Source of the DNA: Malacoplasma penetrans HF-2
Lineage (GTDB): Bacteria; Bacillota_I; Bacilli_A; Mycoplasmatales; Mycoplasmoidaceae
Assembly (NCBI RefSeq): GCF_000011225.1
Contig: NC_004432.1
Span: 1,240,001 to 1,304,000, forward strand
DNA: 64,000 bases
Direction of reading: 5' to 3'
Part shown: in pieces, positions 1-10,821 of the stretch
Numbering within the stretch: the first letter of the stretch is position 1
How the letters are laid out: each line of letters opens with the position of its first letter
Made by a program: the position numbers and the translations under genes
Notes under the pieces: generated by a model
Seen by the model: the letters and a program-made list of their open reading frames with translations, nothing else
What the model was told of the DNA's origin: nothing
The model's database searches: none

Positions 1-1167
1 ATCACAACATGAAGAGTCTTCTTTTTTGTCTTCAGATGAAGAGAAATCTAAAAATTCTAGATTTAACTCATCAGAAGAAGATGAACAATTACAATTTTCA
101 CAACTTTCTTCATCATCATTTGCATCTAATAAATCCAAGTAAGATTTATATTCTTCTTCAAATTCATTAGAATTTTCTTCCTCACTACAACAAGAATCTC
201 CACAACAAGAGTCATCATTTTCAACTTCTGAGCAAGCACAGCTTCCATCAGTTGAACAACAATTTTCTTCTGATTCACTATCATTGTTTGAAAAAACAAA
301 TAATTCATCATTAGAATCTAATAAGCCAAAATCATCAAATTCACTTAAAATAACTTGTTCTTCAACCTCTTCTGTATCTTGGTTACAACATTCATCTTTG
401 CATCCATCATTAGAGCAGCATTCATTTCAATTGCAACAACCAGATAAACACAAGTCAAATTCATCGCTGCAAGAAGAGCAGCAAGCATCTTCTGCACAAA
501 CTTCTTCACAGCAATCATCTTTGCAACATTCATTTTCCTTGCTATTTTCAGAATCATCAGCAAAAGCTGTTCCACTTAAAACATTTTCTTTAAAATCATT
601 TCACATATTTAACTCATCTATAAAACTTTCAGAAGATAAACTATTTAATATTTCATCTTCTATTTTTTCTTCATTTTCTGTTAACTTCTTTTCTAATTCA
701 ACATAAAAATTTTCTGATGATTCTAGGATTGTGTCTAAAACATCATCGTTTTTATCTTTTTCTTCAGACTCTTTAAATTCCTTTTCACTGTCAGAATTTA
801 CAAATAAATCTGATATATCTTCTTGATTAGAGAAGCTATTTTGGTCATTTTCAAAAGGATTTTTAGAATTTGAAAAGAATCCATTGTCATCAAAATAGAA
901 AAAGTTACCTGAAATTCAACATAACATTCTAGTTTTAAATTCTTTTGAAATTAACTTACAAAAAGCAAAATAATCAAAATTATCATCAAAAGTTAAATAG
1001 AAAGAGTTGTTATCTAAAAAGGTAAGCTCTTGATTAATGTCCTTTTCATAAATACCAAAACTTTCTATTAAGTCTTTTTCTAAATAATCGGTTAATAATG
1101 AAGAAATAATAAGTTGTTGTGTTTGAGAGTCTTTTACTTTAATTCACAATTTTTTAGTTAAATTCAT
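1..1167 (-). CDS. Acidic, cysteine-pair-rich protein of unknown function (C-terminus beyond window)
   Basis: The frame is open from an ATG at 1167 to the left edge: 389 codons, no stop reached. An AGGAG ribosome binding site lies 8 nt before the ATG. Residues 1-100 look globular and contain the stretch 'MLCWISGNFFYFDDNG'. After that the protein is very acidic and Ser/Asn-rich. From about residue 210 it carries clustered cysteine pairs, for example 'ECCKDDCC', 'DACCSSC', 'CCSNDGCKDECC' and 'DDSCCGDSCC', at least 29 Cys in about 180 residues. Two UGA codons are read as Trp. No signal peptide or membrane segment is seen, so the protein is probably cytoplasmic. I do not recognise the family. Metal binding is the natural guess for such Cys clusters but is inference. 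Confidence 0.8.
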
Positions 1168-1421
1168 AGAACTCCTAGTTAAATTACTGAGCTACTGGGC
1201 ACATGATAAAGAAATATCTTTATATAAAATTAAAGCATAAAAAAAAGAATAAAAAAAGATTAAACTTAAAATATTTCCAATATTTCATTAGCAAATTTAA
1301 ATATAATTTATTTCATATAGTGTGTAAAATATCATTAATTTTTAATGCGTATGCTTTAAAAATCGTTGAGATTAACATATTATATTATTGTATTTAAAAA
1401 ATCTTATAGGTTAAAAATCAT

Positions 1422-1991
1422 ATGAAAAAAGTTTATATTAGTTGTTACGAAAATAGTGATTACTTATACAAAGATATTCTTGTTAAAAGCAATGAAATGA
1501 GGGGAAATAAACTATTTCAATTAATTGAATCTAATCCTGATTGAATAGAAAAAGATTATTTAACAAAGAAAGAAAACATTATCCCCTTCATCAAAAAAAG
1601 CATTTTAAAAACTGCAGATGTTGTTCTTTTTTTAATTGGAAATGAAACTAAAAAAAGAAGAGTGGTAGACTGAGAAGTTAGAGCTGCAATGACTAAATAT
1701 GGTATTTTTGAAAAATGTGGGATTGTTGTTGTTTATCTTCCAGAGCTAATTGAAAAGTATGGTACTAAAATCCCTAGAACTGTTTTACCTAACATCTTAA
1801 AAGATAATATTGATAAAAGTGATGTATTTATGGTTGAAACAACTTGAGACAAGATCAAAAGAGATATCAATATCTTAGATAAACTATTTAATACAGCTTA
1901 TGCTTATAGTAAGATGTCAAAATATGATCTAGATTCAACACCGATTGAACTTGAGAATGTTAACAACTATCCTGCTAATTCATTTAAGTAA
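1422..1991 (+). CDS. TIR-like (MTH538/DUF1863, ThsB-type) protein
   Basis: 189 aa, ATG start. The N-terminus 'MKKVYISCYENSDY' forms the first strand typical of TIR-like folds. It is followed by 'ADVVLFLIGNETKKRRVVDW' and 'EVRAAM', which matches the hallmark of the MTH538 TIR-like family (hydrophobic strand, LIG..T..R.WV..E). Members include ThsB, the sensor of Thoeris anti-phage systems, which produces a cyclic ADP-ribose-type signal. The conserved Trp of the motif is a UGA codon, so the gene is adapted to the Mollicute code. No ThsA-like effector is visible nearby: the neighbours are the divergent Cys-rich gene and convergent pheT. Fold assignment is by motif; a defence role is inference. 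Confidence 0.65.
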
Positions 1992-2000
1992 AAATAAAAA

Positions 2001-2028
2001 AATCTTCATATAACTTGAAGATTTTTTT
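2001..2028. terminator. Bidirectional intrinsic terminator
   Basis: An 8-bp perfect stem (2001-2008 with 2016-2023) with a 7-nt loop is followed by a T run on the + strand and preceded by an A run. It can end both the TIR-like gene (+) and pheT (-). Confidence 0.75.
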
Positions 2029-2033
2029 ATTTG

Positions 2034-4412
2034 TTATCTTTTAATCTCAGCACCTTCATTAATAAGGTCTTTAATTAGTCTTTCAACTATTTCATTAATT
2101 TCATTTGTTTCTTTTTTATTTAATTTACTTGGGTTTATTTCTAATGAAAATGTATAAGAAGGTTTATTATCTTTAATAAATACAGATTCAATTTCAAACT
2201 TATCCAATAAATTTAAATTATTTTTATAGTTATCTAAAACTGATTCAATTTTTTTATAATTTTGGTTTCTATCTAATGATAAAGTTATAGACCTTGCAAT
2301 GTTATGTTCTTTTTTCTCATCACTTACAGTGATTGATTTACTAATCTTAGAGTCTAATAAGTCATTAATTATTAATTCAACAAAATAAATTGGTTTACTA
2401 CTATCTAATTTATATTTATTCAAAATTTCTGGGCTAATTTGAGAAGCAATTCCTATTAATTTGTTTTTTACATAAATTTCAAATCCATTATTAGTAGAAA
2501 TAAACTCAATATCATTTGATAGGTTCTCAATTGCTTTAATTTCAAATGGAATATTAAATACATTAAATAAATCTGTAAGAATTGATTTAATAAATAATAG
2601 GTCTATTACTATTTTTGAATTATTAATTTTATTGTTAAAGTGTTCAATTGGTAATGTTAAACATAAGTGTTTATTTCATAAACCATCATAATTTAATCCC
2701 TGAATTTCGAAGATGTTGTAAAGATTAATTTTATGAGCATAGTTGTTACTTAATACTTCTAAGTGTTGTTGGATTAAATTATTTCTAAAATATTCTCTTT
2801 CACTAGAAATAGGATTCATGATTTTAATACTTTTTTTAGAACCAAATAAATTAAAAGCTTTATTGTTTTCTAATGAAGTTAGATTTAGTGTTTTAACTAA
2901 GGTAAAACCTTTATTAATAAAATACTTCTCTAAAAAATTTCAATTTTCTTCAAAATTATCAAATTCAAAATCAACAAAAGAACTCTCTATTGGTTTTAAT
3001 TCTAAGTTATTAACATTAATCTTTTTGGTTAACTCCTCAACAAGGTCACTAATATTTTCTAAGTCTTCTCTGTAAACTGGTGCTTTAACTTTTTTGCCAA
3101 CAAAATTAAATCCCATTAATTTTAGATTTTTTTCAACATCAGTTTTTTGTCCTAATAAATCTTGAATAGTTTGGCTATCAAAATCAATTAAATTATCTTT
3201 TAATTTATCACCTACATAATTAACTGAACTTACTTTAATATTTAGATCTTTTAATAATCCAATTAAGTAATCAAATGACTTATATGTAATTCATAATGGA
3301 ATTGTTTTAGAACCAAGTGTTGAAGCATTTGTTTTTATACCCAATTTATTAGAAGCATCTCTAATTGCCATATTATCAAAGTTTCCAATTTCAAACAGAA
3401 CATTTTTAGTGCTATTAGAAATAGAGTTTTCTTTAGACCCAATTACACTTGCAAGTGAAACTATTTTATTATTTGAAATAACACTAACTGCAGATTTGTT
3501 TTCCACTACATACTCTTTATCGTTTAAAGCTAAAAACTTTTCTTTATGAGCATTTAAAGATACAGCAATTTCTTTCCCTAATTTATCTTTATCATAAGCA
3601 TGACAAGGAACACTTGTAATAATTGCATTTAAATTTGTAATATCCACAATTGTATTAATTGGTGTTATTCCACAATTCAATAAAAATGATTTAATTTTTC
3701 AATTAGAAGTTTTTATTTCAACATTACTAACATCTATTACACCAAAGAATCTACAAAGCTCTTTATCTATATTTATCTTGATACTTGTTTTCTTTTGGTT
3801 TTCTATATTCTTTAAAGAAAAATCAATTTTAGATTTAGGGAAATAAAGAGAAATTAAATCATATGCTATTGGTATTACTCCATTAAGTTCATTTCTATTT
3901 GATGGAACTGATAGGTCTAATATTTCATCATCTAATCCTATATATTTCAAAGGATCTATATCATTTAATTTTGCATCATTATCAAGTTCAATGATGTTTT
4001 CTATTTCATCATATGAACAAACATCAGTTTTAGTTGTTAGCTCAGCATATGCACAAATCATTCCATTAGATTTAACACCTAAAAGGTCTTTAGCTTCAAT
4101 AAGTCTGCCATCTAGCATTTTAGTGCCAACTTTAGCTACTATTACTTTTAATCCTGGTCTAACATTTTGAGCACCACAAATTATCACATGGATTTTATTT
4201 TCGAAGAAAACTTCACAAATATTTAATTTATCTGCATTAGGATGTTTTTCAACTTTTTTTATTTCACCAACAATCAAATTTTCAGTTCTAGGAAACTTAA
4301 TTATATTTTCTACTTCCACTCCAATACTATTTAACATTGTTTCTAATTCTTGGTTTGAAACTTTATTAAAAATAGGAAATAGAGTGTTTAATAGTTTTCT
4401 TGATAACAACAT
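2034..4412 (-). CDS. pheT: Phenylalanyl-tRNA synthetase beta subunit
   Basis: 792 aa, normal for the family. It pairs with PheS to charge tRNA-Phe. The N-terminal EMAP/OB tRNA-binding domain is clear ('GEIKKVEKHPNADKLNICEV', about residues 47-66, then 'IICGAQNVRPGLKVIVAKVG'). A B3/B4-type region follows, and the C-terminus resembles the FDX-ACB anticodon-binding domain. The ATG at 4412 is chosen because an AAAGGAG site sits 9 nt upstream and the residues after it ('MLLSRKLLNTLFP') match the family start; an in-frame ATG 27 nt further up lies inside pheS. It follows the pheS stop after 1 nt, so the two are co-translated. Several UGA codons are read as Trp. Confidence 0.97.
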
Positions 4413-4413
4413 A

Positions 4414-5439
4414 TTATCTTTCTCCTTTAAAAGATTCAATTAATGAGAAATCATTACCATACAATCTTCTGATGTCTTTAATTTGATATTTAAGCATAGC
4501 AATTCTATCTATCCCAATTCCAAATGCTATACCACTTAATCCTTTTTTAACATTTGCATTTTTTAAAACATTAGGGTGTAATAATCCAGCTCCTAAAACT
4601 TCAATTCACTTAGTGTTTTTACAAACAGAACAATGATCTTTTGAGTCACAAAAAAAACAATTTATATCAACTTCAAAAGATGGTTCAGTAAATGGGAAGT
4701 GAGAGATACGGTATCTAATCTTGATAGATTCATTAAATAAGTATTTTAATAACTTATCAGTTAGTCATTTTAAATTAGCTAGAGACATACCTTTTTTAAC
4801 TCACACCATATCAATTTGGTTGAATTGATGAGAATGTGTTGCATCATCATCATCTTTTCTGTAAACATTTCCATGAGAAAGAACTTTAATTTCTTCTTCT
4901 TTATTGAACATTCTTAAAGCTTTTGATGTAATTGCAGTATTGTGAACTCTTAATAGTTGCTTATCATCAATATAAAAAGTATCTGAAATACTTCTAGCTG
5001 GATGATCTTTTTTTATATTTAAACTATCAAAATTGAATTCAACTGAAGTTACTTCACTTTCTGTTAGTATTTTGAAATTAGCTTTCTTAAAAAACTTTAC
5101 TATTTCATTTTTTACTAAATCTATTGGATTAATACCACCTGATTGAAAATAATCTGCTGGCAGATTGATATCATATTCAGATTTGATATTTAAAATTTTT
5201 TGTTTTTTAATTTCATTAATTCTTTTTTCTGCAACATCTTCAATCATTTCTTTGTATTGATTTAGTTGTTTACCAAATTCCTTTTTGTCTTCTTCACTCA
5301 TTTCTTTAAGTTCTTTGTACAAAGGAGAAAGATAATTTTTTAAGAAAATATTTCTTTCATCATAAACATTTTTTTCAATTTCAATATCTTTTATTTTGTC
5401 TTGTAAAATTTTAATATTTTCAAAATCAATTTTAGTCAT
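4414..5439 (-). CDS. pheS: Phenylalanyl-tRNA synthetase alpha subunit
   Basis: 341 aa, the usual length. An N-terminal coiled-coil arm (about residues 1-90) precedes the class II catalytic core. Motif 2 is seen as '[17 protein letters not shown]' and motif 3 as '[14 protein letters not shown]' near the C-terminus. The ATG at 5439 has an AAGGAA site about 9 nt upstream. It is the first gene of the pheST unit. The 5' region (5440-5543) shows no T-box leader. Confidence 0.97.
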
Positions 5440-5543
5440 TAGTGGATTCCTTAAAATAAATCAATATTAATTTTAATGTTATATTTATTAATTGATTAAA
5501 TTAATATTTAAAATCAATTAAGATATGGGTGATTTAAAAACAT

Positions 5544-6242
5544 ATGAAACAAAAATATCAATACATAAAAAATACAGAGTTAGATTTAAAAGATAAAATT
5601 TTTGGGATAAATAAACCTAAAAATTTTTCATCTAACCAAGTGATTCAAATTATCAAAAAATATTATGGTTTAAAAAAGATAGGACATGCCGGAACCTTAG
5701 ATCCACTAGCAACTGGTTTATTATTAGTGGCCACAAATTCTAAAACTAAAGAACTGAATGAACTAATATTAGAAAATAAAAAATATGTTGCTGAAATCCA
5801 ATTTAACTATCAAACTTCTACATATGATGCAGAGGGTGAAATAACTAATTACACAACAAGAAAAATACATGAAAAAACTTTAAAAGAAGAATTAAAGTTT
5901 TTAAATTCTACATATTGATACCAACAACCACCAGTTTATTCTGCAGTTAAAATAAAAGGTAAAAAATTATATGAGTATGCAAGAGCTAACCAAGAAGTTA
6001 GTGTTCCTTTTAAAAAAGTTTATATTAATAAAGTTGAATTAATTTCTTTTGATTCAATAAGTCAAAAGACTTTTGTTTCATTAGACGTTTCAAAAGGTTT
6101 TTATATTAGATCGTTTGCTAACGATATTGGTTTAAGACTAAATAATTATGGATACTTATTAAATTTAAAAAGAGTTGAAGTGGGAAATTATAAACTAGAT
6201 CAAGCTTATGACTTTTTTGATCTAGTTAAACAAGTTAATTAA
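5544..6242 (+). CDS. truB: tRNA pseudouridine-55 synthase
   Basis: 232 aa. Isomerises U55 in the T-loop of tRNAs. The catalytic motif 'GHAGTLDPLATGLLL' with its nucleophilic Asp is at about residues 48-62, and 'YSAVKIKGKKLYEYAR' with 'GFYIRSFANDIG' follow as in the family. It lacks a long C-terminal PUA domain, as in short bacterial forms. Divergent from pheS. Its stop overlaps the stop of the convergent downstream gene by 4 nt. truB and ribF are commonly neighbours in Firmicutes; here they are separated and oppositely oriented. Confidence 0.95.
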
Positions 6243-6694
6243 TTGCTATCAATATAAGATGCTGTAAATAAAAATGGTGATCCTGAATTATCATTTAGTA
6301 AATCTTTTTTAGGGTTTTTTAGTAAAAAAGTTTTAGGACTATACATTAAAACATTTCTATATATTTTTCTACCTAAATGTTTATCAGTAATAAAAATAAA
6401 AGATTTTCTTCTTAGTGTTTTTGGTTTGTCTTTATAACTTTCCAATAATTGATTTCATCATTTTTTAAAAGATTCTTCATCAACAAAATTAACTGTTCAA
6501 TTTAAATTGTTAAAAACCTTGTTTCATTTATTACAAAAAAATTCTTCAATTACAGGAATATCAAATTTAGGATGCAAGAAAATTACAATAGATTTATTTT
6601 TTAAAATTTTTCTTTTTGTTCTTTTAAATGAAATATATCTTTCTTTAAACCTAAAGTAACTAAACCCTATAAATATTTTATAAATGTTAATCAT
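6239..6694 (-). CDS. Hypothetical protein
   Basis: 151 aa, ATG at 6694, with four UGA codons read as Trp. Basic and aromatic-rich, with no clear membrane segment; begins 'MINIYKIFIGFSYFRFKERY'. A middle 'IVIFLHPKFDIPVIEEFF' segment and the later 'KSFIFITDKHLGRK' look like strands of a small alpha/beta domain. No family recognised. It lies 9 nt downstream of the hydrolase gene in the same orientation, so it is probably the last gene of the ribF-hydrolase transcript. The long open frame under the Mollicute code supports a real gene. Confidence 0.65.
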
Positions 6695-6703
6695 AACTAA
6701 ATT

Positions 6704-7540
6704 TTATAGATTAATTATATTTTCTATTTCATTAAAAAATCTATCTTTATCTTCTGCAAAAAAAGCATGACCTTTATCTTCATAAATAGAAAAATAAGGT
6801 TGGATATTGTTAATAGTTGAACGTTGTATAGTTTTTTGGTTATCTATTAATTTATCTTTTTCACCAAATAAAAAATAAAAACTTGAACCAATTGTTTTAA
6901 AAGCCTTATCAATTTTATAAAAAGTTGATGGTAGTGACATCCCTAAAATAACTCATTTTAAATTTTTAGAATTCTTTTTAAAAAACTCTAAACTTAATTT
7001 CTTATATAAATATTTTTCTAGTTCATAAACTGTTTTTTCAGCATTAACAAAAATCATTTTTTGTAATTCCATAAAATCATCAGAGTTTTTAATTTGGAAT
7101 AGCTTAATTTTGTCTATTACTTTTAAAATAGAATATTTAGAATATGGTGCAAGTAAAATTGTTTTTTCAATTATATTTTCATTTATTTCTTTTAACTCAT
7201 GTGTAACTGTTGCAGAAATTGCACCACCATAAGAATGACCAACCAAAATAATTGGTCCATAATTTTGATAGATGCTAATAATATATTTTTTTATTAAATC
7301 AATTATAAATTTAAAAATTAAATGATAAGGTTTGTATTCTTTTGATCCATGACCAGGTAAATTAATTAAGTGGATATAGTGATTTTTATTTTTTTCAACA
7401 AACAATTCTCAACAACTACTATTAGAAGCAAAACCATGAATAAATACAATATGTTTTGATTCATTTGTTTTGTTAACTGGTTCAATTATTTTTTCTTCTA
7501 ACAGCTCAATATCTAAATCTTTTTCACTATATAAACTCAT
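6704..7540 (-). CDS. Alpha/beta hydrolase
   Basis: 278 aa. The alpha/beta-hydrolase plan is plain: oxyanion segment 'VFIHGFASNSSCW' (about residues 32-44), then 'INLPGHG', nucleophile elbow 'LVGHSYGGA' with the catalytic Ser, a C-terminal acid in 'LFGEKDKLI', and His in 'DKGHAFF'. Mycoplasmas encode several such putative esterases or lipases; the substrate cannot be told. The ATG has a GAGGTGA site 8 nt upstream. It lies about 20 nt downstream of ribF. Confidence 0.88.
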
Positions 7541-7561
7541 TGTAATCACCTCGACTAATAA

Positions 7562-8431
7562 TTAATATTTAATTTTCTTTAAATCAAAATCACTTAAGAA
7601 TTTTTTAGCAATATCACAGTCATTTTTTATAAATTTAATTAGTGTTTTTATATCATCAAATTTTTGATTTGGTCTAATAAATTTTATTGGATATATTTTT
7701 ATTTTTTTATTATATATGTCTTGGTTAAAATCAAAAATATGTGTCTCAACAGTTGGTTTAGTATTTTCAAAAGATTTTGGGATACCAATAAAAGAAATAC
7801 TTTTATATAATTTATCATCAATTAAAGTTATTGAACTATAAGAACCAGATGGGATTTTAATGTCTTTATTGTCTTCAATATTTGCTGTGGGAACATCAAG
7901 TTCAGATGCTAATCCCTTTCCTTTAATTACTACATTTGAATAATAAAAATTAAACATCATCATTTCATTAGCTTTTTCTAAAAAACCAGATTCTATTAGT
8001 TCAATAATATTTCTAGAAGAATAAAATTCATTTTTATAAATCTCTTTTAAATTAAAAAAAGATTTTAAAAGTTCAACATTTCCTTTCTTATTTTTACCAA
8101 AACAAAAATCAGAACCAACAACAATATTTTTAGGTTTTATTTTTAATAACACTTCTTTTATAAAAACATCAGCATCAATATTATTTTTTAAAATATCATA
8201 AACAAAAATATATTCAGGATTAAATTTTGAAAGATTTTCAATTCTTTCATCTAATGAATAAGGTCTTTTAAACTTAGAAGGATTGTTTTCAAAAATTAAA
8301 AAACTAAAGTTCTTTAATTCTTTAAATAATTCATGGTGACCATAATGAATTAAATTAAAATGTCCTAATACTAGGTTTTCTGTATTTTCAATTTGATTGT
8401 TAAAAGGTAAATTAATTTTAATAATTTTCAT
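7562..8431 (-). CDS. ribF: Bifunctional riboflavin kinase / FAD synthetase
   Basis: 289 aa. Makes FMN from riboflavin and then FAD. The N-terminal nucleotidyltransferase has 'LGHFNLIHYGHHEL' (the GxFDxxHxGH motif, about residues 22-35). The C-terminal flavokinase motif is 'GLASELDVPTANI' (normally G..LG.PTAN), followed by the 'IPSGSYSS' and 'VETHIFDF' segments. The length is near the family norm. No strong ribosome binding site precedes the ATG. It starts a three-gene run with the hydrolase and a hypothetical gene. Confidence 0.93.
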   Translation of the reverse strand: MKIIKINLPFNNQIENTENLVLGHFNLIHYGHHELFKELKNFSFLIFENNPSKFKRPYSLDERIENLSKFNPEYIFVYDILKNNIDADVFIKEVLLKIKPKNIVVGSDFCFGKNKKGNVELLKSFFNLKEIYKNEFYSSRNIIELIESGFLEKANEMMMFNFYYSNVVIKGKGLASELDVPTANIEDNKDIKIPSGSYSSITLIDDKLYKSISFIGIPKSFENTKPTVETHIFDFNQDIYNKKIKIYPIKFIRPNQKFDDIKTLIKFIKNDCDIAKKFLSDFDLKKIKY

Positions 8432-8521
8432 ATTTTAAAAAACTTTAATAAATCAATATAAATTCTATTATCTTTAGTTATTAAAATTACAAAAATGTAA
8501 GTAAAGGTATAAATAATAAAA

Positions 8522-8549
8522 AATCTTGCAAAGTTCTATTTGCAAGATT
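8522..8549 (-). terminator. Intrinsic terminator
   Basis: An 11-bp perfect stem (8522-8532 with 8539-8549) and 6-nt loop lie just past the stop of the 8566-9021 gene. They are followed on the minus strand by a T-rich run. Confidence 0.8.
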
Positions 8550-8565
8550 AAATGTTAAATATGTA

Positions 8566-9021
8566 TTAATGAAATTTTTCAATATTCTTTTCTTTGACTT
8601 TTAATAAATATGTTTGATTATCTTCTTCTTTTCTAAAATATAAAGAAGCATTTAAATCACAATCAAAGATAAGTACAAAAAATAAGTTATCTAAACTGTA
8701 AAAATAGTCTTTACAAATCTCTTTATGCAAATCCAAATTATCTTTGTTTTCATCATATATAACTACTAACAAAATATTGTTTTGATCTTTAATATAATTT
8801 GGTTGATAACAAGTAAAGTTTGGAGTTAATACTTTATTATTTTTTCCATATATCTTTTTCTTGAATTCAATATCATTAATGTTAATATTTTTACTTTGTA
8901 AAAACTTTAATATTTTTATATATTTTTTTCTTAAGCTACTGATTTTGATTTCATCAAAAATTGATTTAGATTTTTTGGATTTGTTATCAAAGATGCTGTT
9001 TTCTTTTTCTTTTCTTTTCAT
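8566..9021 (-). CDS. Hypothetical protein
   Basis: 151 aa with a strongly basic, Lys/Ser-rich N-terminus ('MKRKEKENSIFDNKSKKSKS'). A mixed C-terminal domain contains 'NNILLVVIYDENKDN' and 'LFFVLIFDCDLNASLYFRKE'. The two hydrophobic strands suggest a small alpha/beta fold. No family recognised. It has its own terminator downstream and sits just after trxB in the same orientation. Confidence 0.65.
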   Translation of the reverse strand: MKRKEKENSIFDNKSKKSKSIFDEIKISSLRKKYIKILKFLQSKNININDIEFKKKIYGKNNKVLTPNFTCYQPNYIKDQNNILLVVIYDENKDNLDLHKEICKDYFYSLDNLFFVLIFDCDLNASLYFRKEEDNQTYLLKVKEKNIEKFH

Positions 9022-9088
9022 AAGTTTATAGTTACTAAATAATATTTTACTTGAAAATCAATTTTATAAATTACTTATTAATTTATAG

Positions 9089-10051
9089 TTATTCACTAAA
9101 ATTGTTTTCAATATATCTTTTTGCTTCAATTGCAGCTATTGTTCCATCACCTACAGCAGTTGAAATTTGTCTCACTGTTTTGTTATTAACATCACCTGTA
9201 CTAAATAATCCAGGAATTGAAGTTTCCATTTTTTCATTAACTAATATAAAGCCTGTATTTGGATCAGTTATTTCTAATCCTTCTACCATTTTATTAGTTG
9301 GAACAAATCCAATGAAAGGAAAAATACAATCCACATTTATTTTTAAAAGCCTATTATCATTAACATTTTTAATAATAATTCCATTAATGGTTTTGCCATC
9401 ACCTAAAAATTCATGAGGAATAGCATCTAATACTAGTTCAATTTTTTTATTAGCTTTTACTTTTTCAACAACCATTGCATCTGCTCTAAAACCTTGTCTT
9501 CTATGGATTAAATAAACTTTAGAAACTATATCAGCTAAATATAATGATTCCTCTAATGCAGTATTACCACCACCAATTACAGCAACCGGTTTATCTTTAT
9601 ATAATGCAGCATCACAGATTGCACAGTAACTTACTCCTCTACCATAGTATTCTGCTTCATTTTTAACACCTATTTTTTTCTCAGTCATTCCAGTTGCAAT
9701 AATTACAGCTTTTGCATATCTTGCTTGCCCATCAGCAGAAAAAACATGGAATATATCTCCAACTTTTCTAATTTTAGTTACTTCACCAAAAATGAATTTA
9801 ACCCCTAATTCACTTACTTGTTTAAAAAAGTTCATTGCAAGATCTGGGCCACTAACACTTGTAAAACCTGGATAGTTTTCAACAAAACTAGTTTTTACAA
9901 CCTTACCCCCTGGTGTTTCTTTTTCATAAAAAGCTACTTTTAAATTTGCTCTTTTACAATATAGTGCTGCAGTTAAACCAGCAGGACCAGCACCTACAAT
10001 TAATACATCAAAAAAATTTGGGTTGTTTAAGTAATTACTATCTATTCTCAT
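9089..10051 (-). CDS. trxB: Thioredoxin reductase
   Basis: 320 aa. An FAD/NADPH flavoprotein that keeps thioredoxin reduced. FAD-binding 'VGAGPAGLTAALYC' is at about residues 19-32. The redox-active disulphide is 'CAICDAAL' (about residues 142-149). NADPH binding is 'VIGGGNTALEESLYL', and the C-terminal FAD motif is 'GLFSTGDV' followed by 'RQISTAVGDGTIAA'. Full length with an ATG start and a GGAG site upstream. Probably monocistronic or linked to the following small gene. Confidence 0.96.
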   Translation of the reverse strand: MRIDSNYLNNPNFFDVLIVGAGPAGLTAALYCKRANLKVAFYEKETPGGKVVKTSFVENYPGFTSVSGPDLAMNFFKQVSELGVKFIFGEVTKIRKVGDIFHVFSADGQARYAKAVIIATGMTEKKIGVKNEAEYYGRGVSYCAICDAALYKDKPVAVIGGGNTALEESLYLADIVSKVYLIHRRQGFRADAMVVEKVKANKKIELVLDAIPHEFLGDGKTINGIIIKNVNDNRLLKINVDCIFPFIGFVPTNKMVEGLEITDPNTGFILVNEKMETSIPGLFSTGDVNNKTVRQISTAVGDGTIAAIEAKRYIENNFSE

Positions 10052-10093
10052 AAAAACTCCATAAAGACTAAATATATATAGTATATAAAAGAA

Positions 10094-10122
10094 AAGACTA
10101 ATATTTACTATATATTAGTCTT
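10094..10122 (-). terminator. Terminator of the pst operon
   Basis: An 11-bp perfect stem (10094-10104 with 10112-10122) with a 7-nt loop lies just past phoU, with a T-rich tail on the minus strand. Confidence 0.75.
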
Positions 10123-10147
10123 ATCTTTATAATAAAAAACTAAATTA

Positions 10148-10819
10148 TTAATCTTTATTTCTAATCATTAAGAAATTATCATAAATTGATCAAAGGTGGT
10201 CAATTGTTCTATCAATATATTTCATAACAATAGAAAAAGAAAAAATGAAATCTACTTGATGATCAATTGATAAAGATAAATCTTTTAAAGCTTCAGATAA
10301 AATTGATTTATATTCTGCTCTGAATTTTGCAATAGTTGATTTAACATCATCTAAATACTTTGCATAGTCTGAGTGACTCTTAAAGACATCTGCCATCTTT
10401 TCAAAGAAAACATTAGAATTTTCTAAACACTTAATCACTATATTTTTAATTGGTTTAGAAAGATTTTTATTTGCTAAAGATCATATTTTTTTTGAATATC
10501 AAACGATGTTATATGCTTGTTCAGCAATTCTTTCTAAATCTCTTGAAGAATATAAAATAGCAACAATAAACCTTAAGTGATTTGCTCTTGGCTGATCTTT
10601 AGAGATAATCCAAATACAGTCATCTTTAATATCTCTTTTCTTTTCTTTTGCTTTTGTTTTTTTAGAAAGCATAACACTTACAGATTCATCTGAGATTGTT
10701 TCTTGTTTTAAGATTTCACATGCTTTAACATGATACCTATAACACATGTCAACAAACTCTAAAAAACTTTGCTTTAGTTCATATTCTGATTTTTCTAAGC
10801 TGTAAAAATTGATTGCCAT
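10148..10819 (-). CDS. phoU: Phosphate transport system regulator PhoU
   Basis: 223 aa, all helical, with two PhoU-type repeats of three helices each. The first contains 'LRFIVAILYSSRDLERIAEQ', the characteristic E/D..RI.D-like helix that coordinates metal. The gene starts just after the pstB stop and is the last gene of the operon, before a terminator. PhoU normally restrains PstSCAB and signals to PhoR; no PhoR is visible here, so a transporter-only role is likely. Confidence 0.88.
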
Positions 10820-10821
10820 AT

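Noticed and set aside
284-706. Ser/Gln-rich + strand open frame of 140 codons
   Set aside because: It is the antisense shadow of the acidic Cys-rich gene. No ribosome binding site, and the minus frame is open for 389 codons with a good start.
1203-1397. 64-codon Lys/Ile/Phe-rich + strand frame upstream of the TIR-like gene
   Set aside because: The composition is what random AT-rich DNA gives. No ribosome binding site and no recognisable pattern.
5440-5543. T-box leader for pheS
   Set aside because: The region is short, AT-rich, and shows no T-box sequence or specifier/terminator structure.
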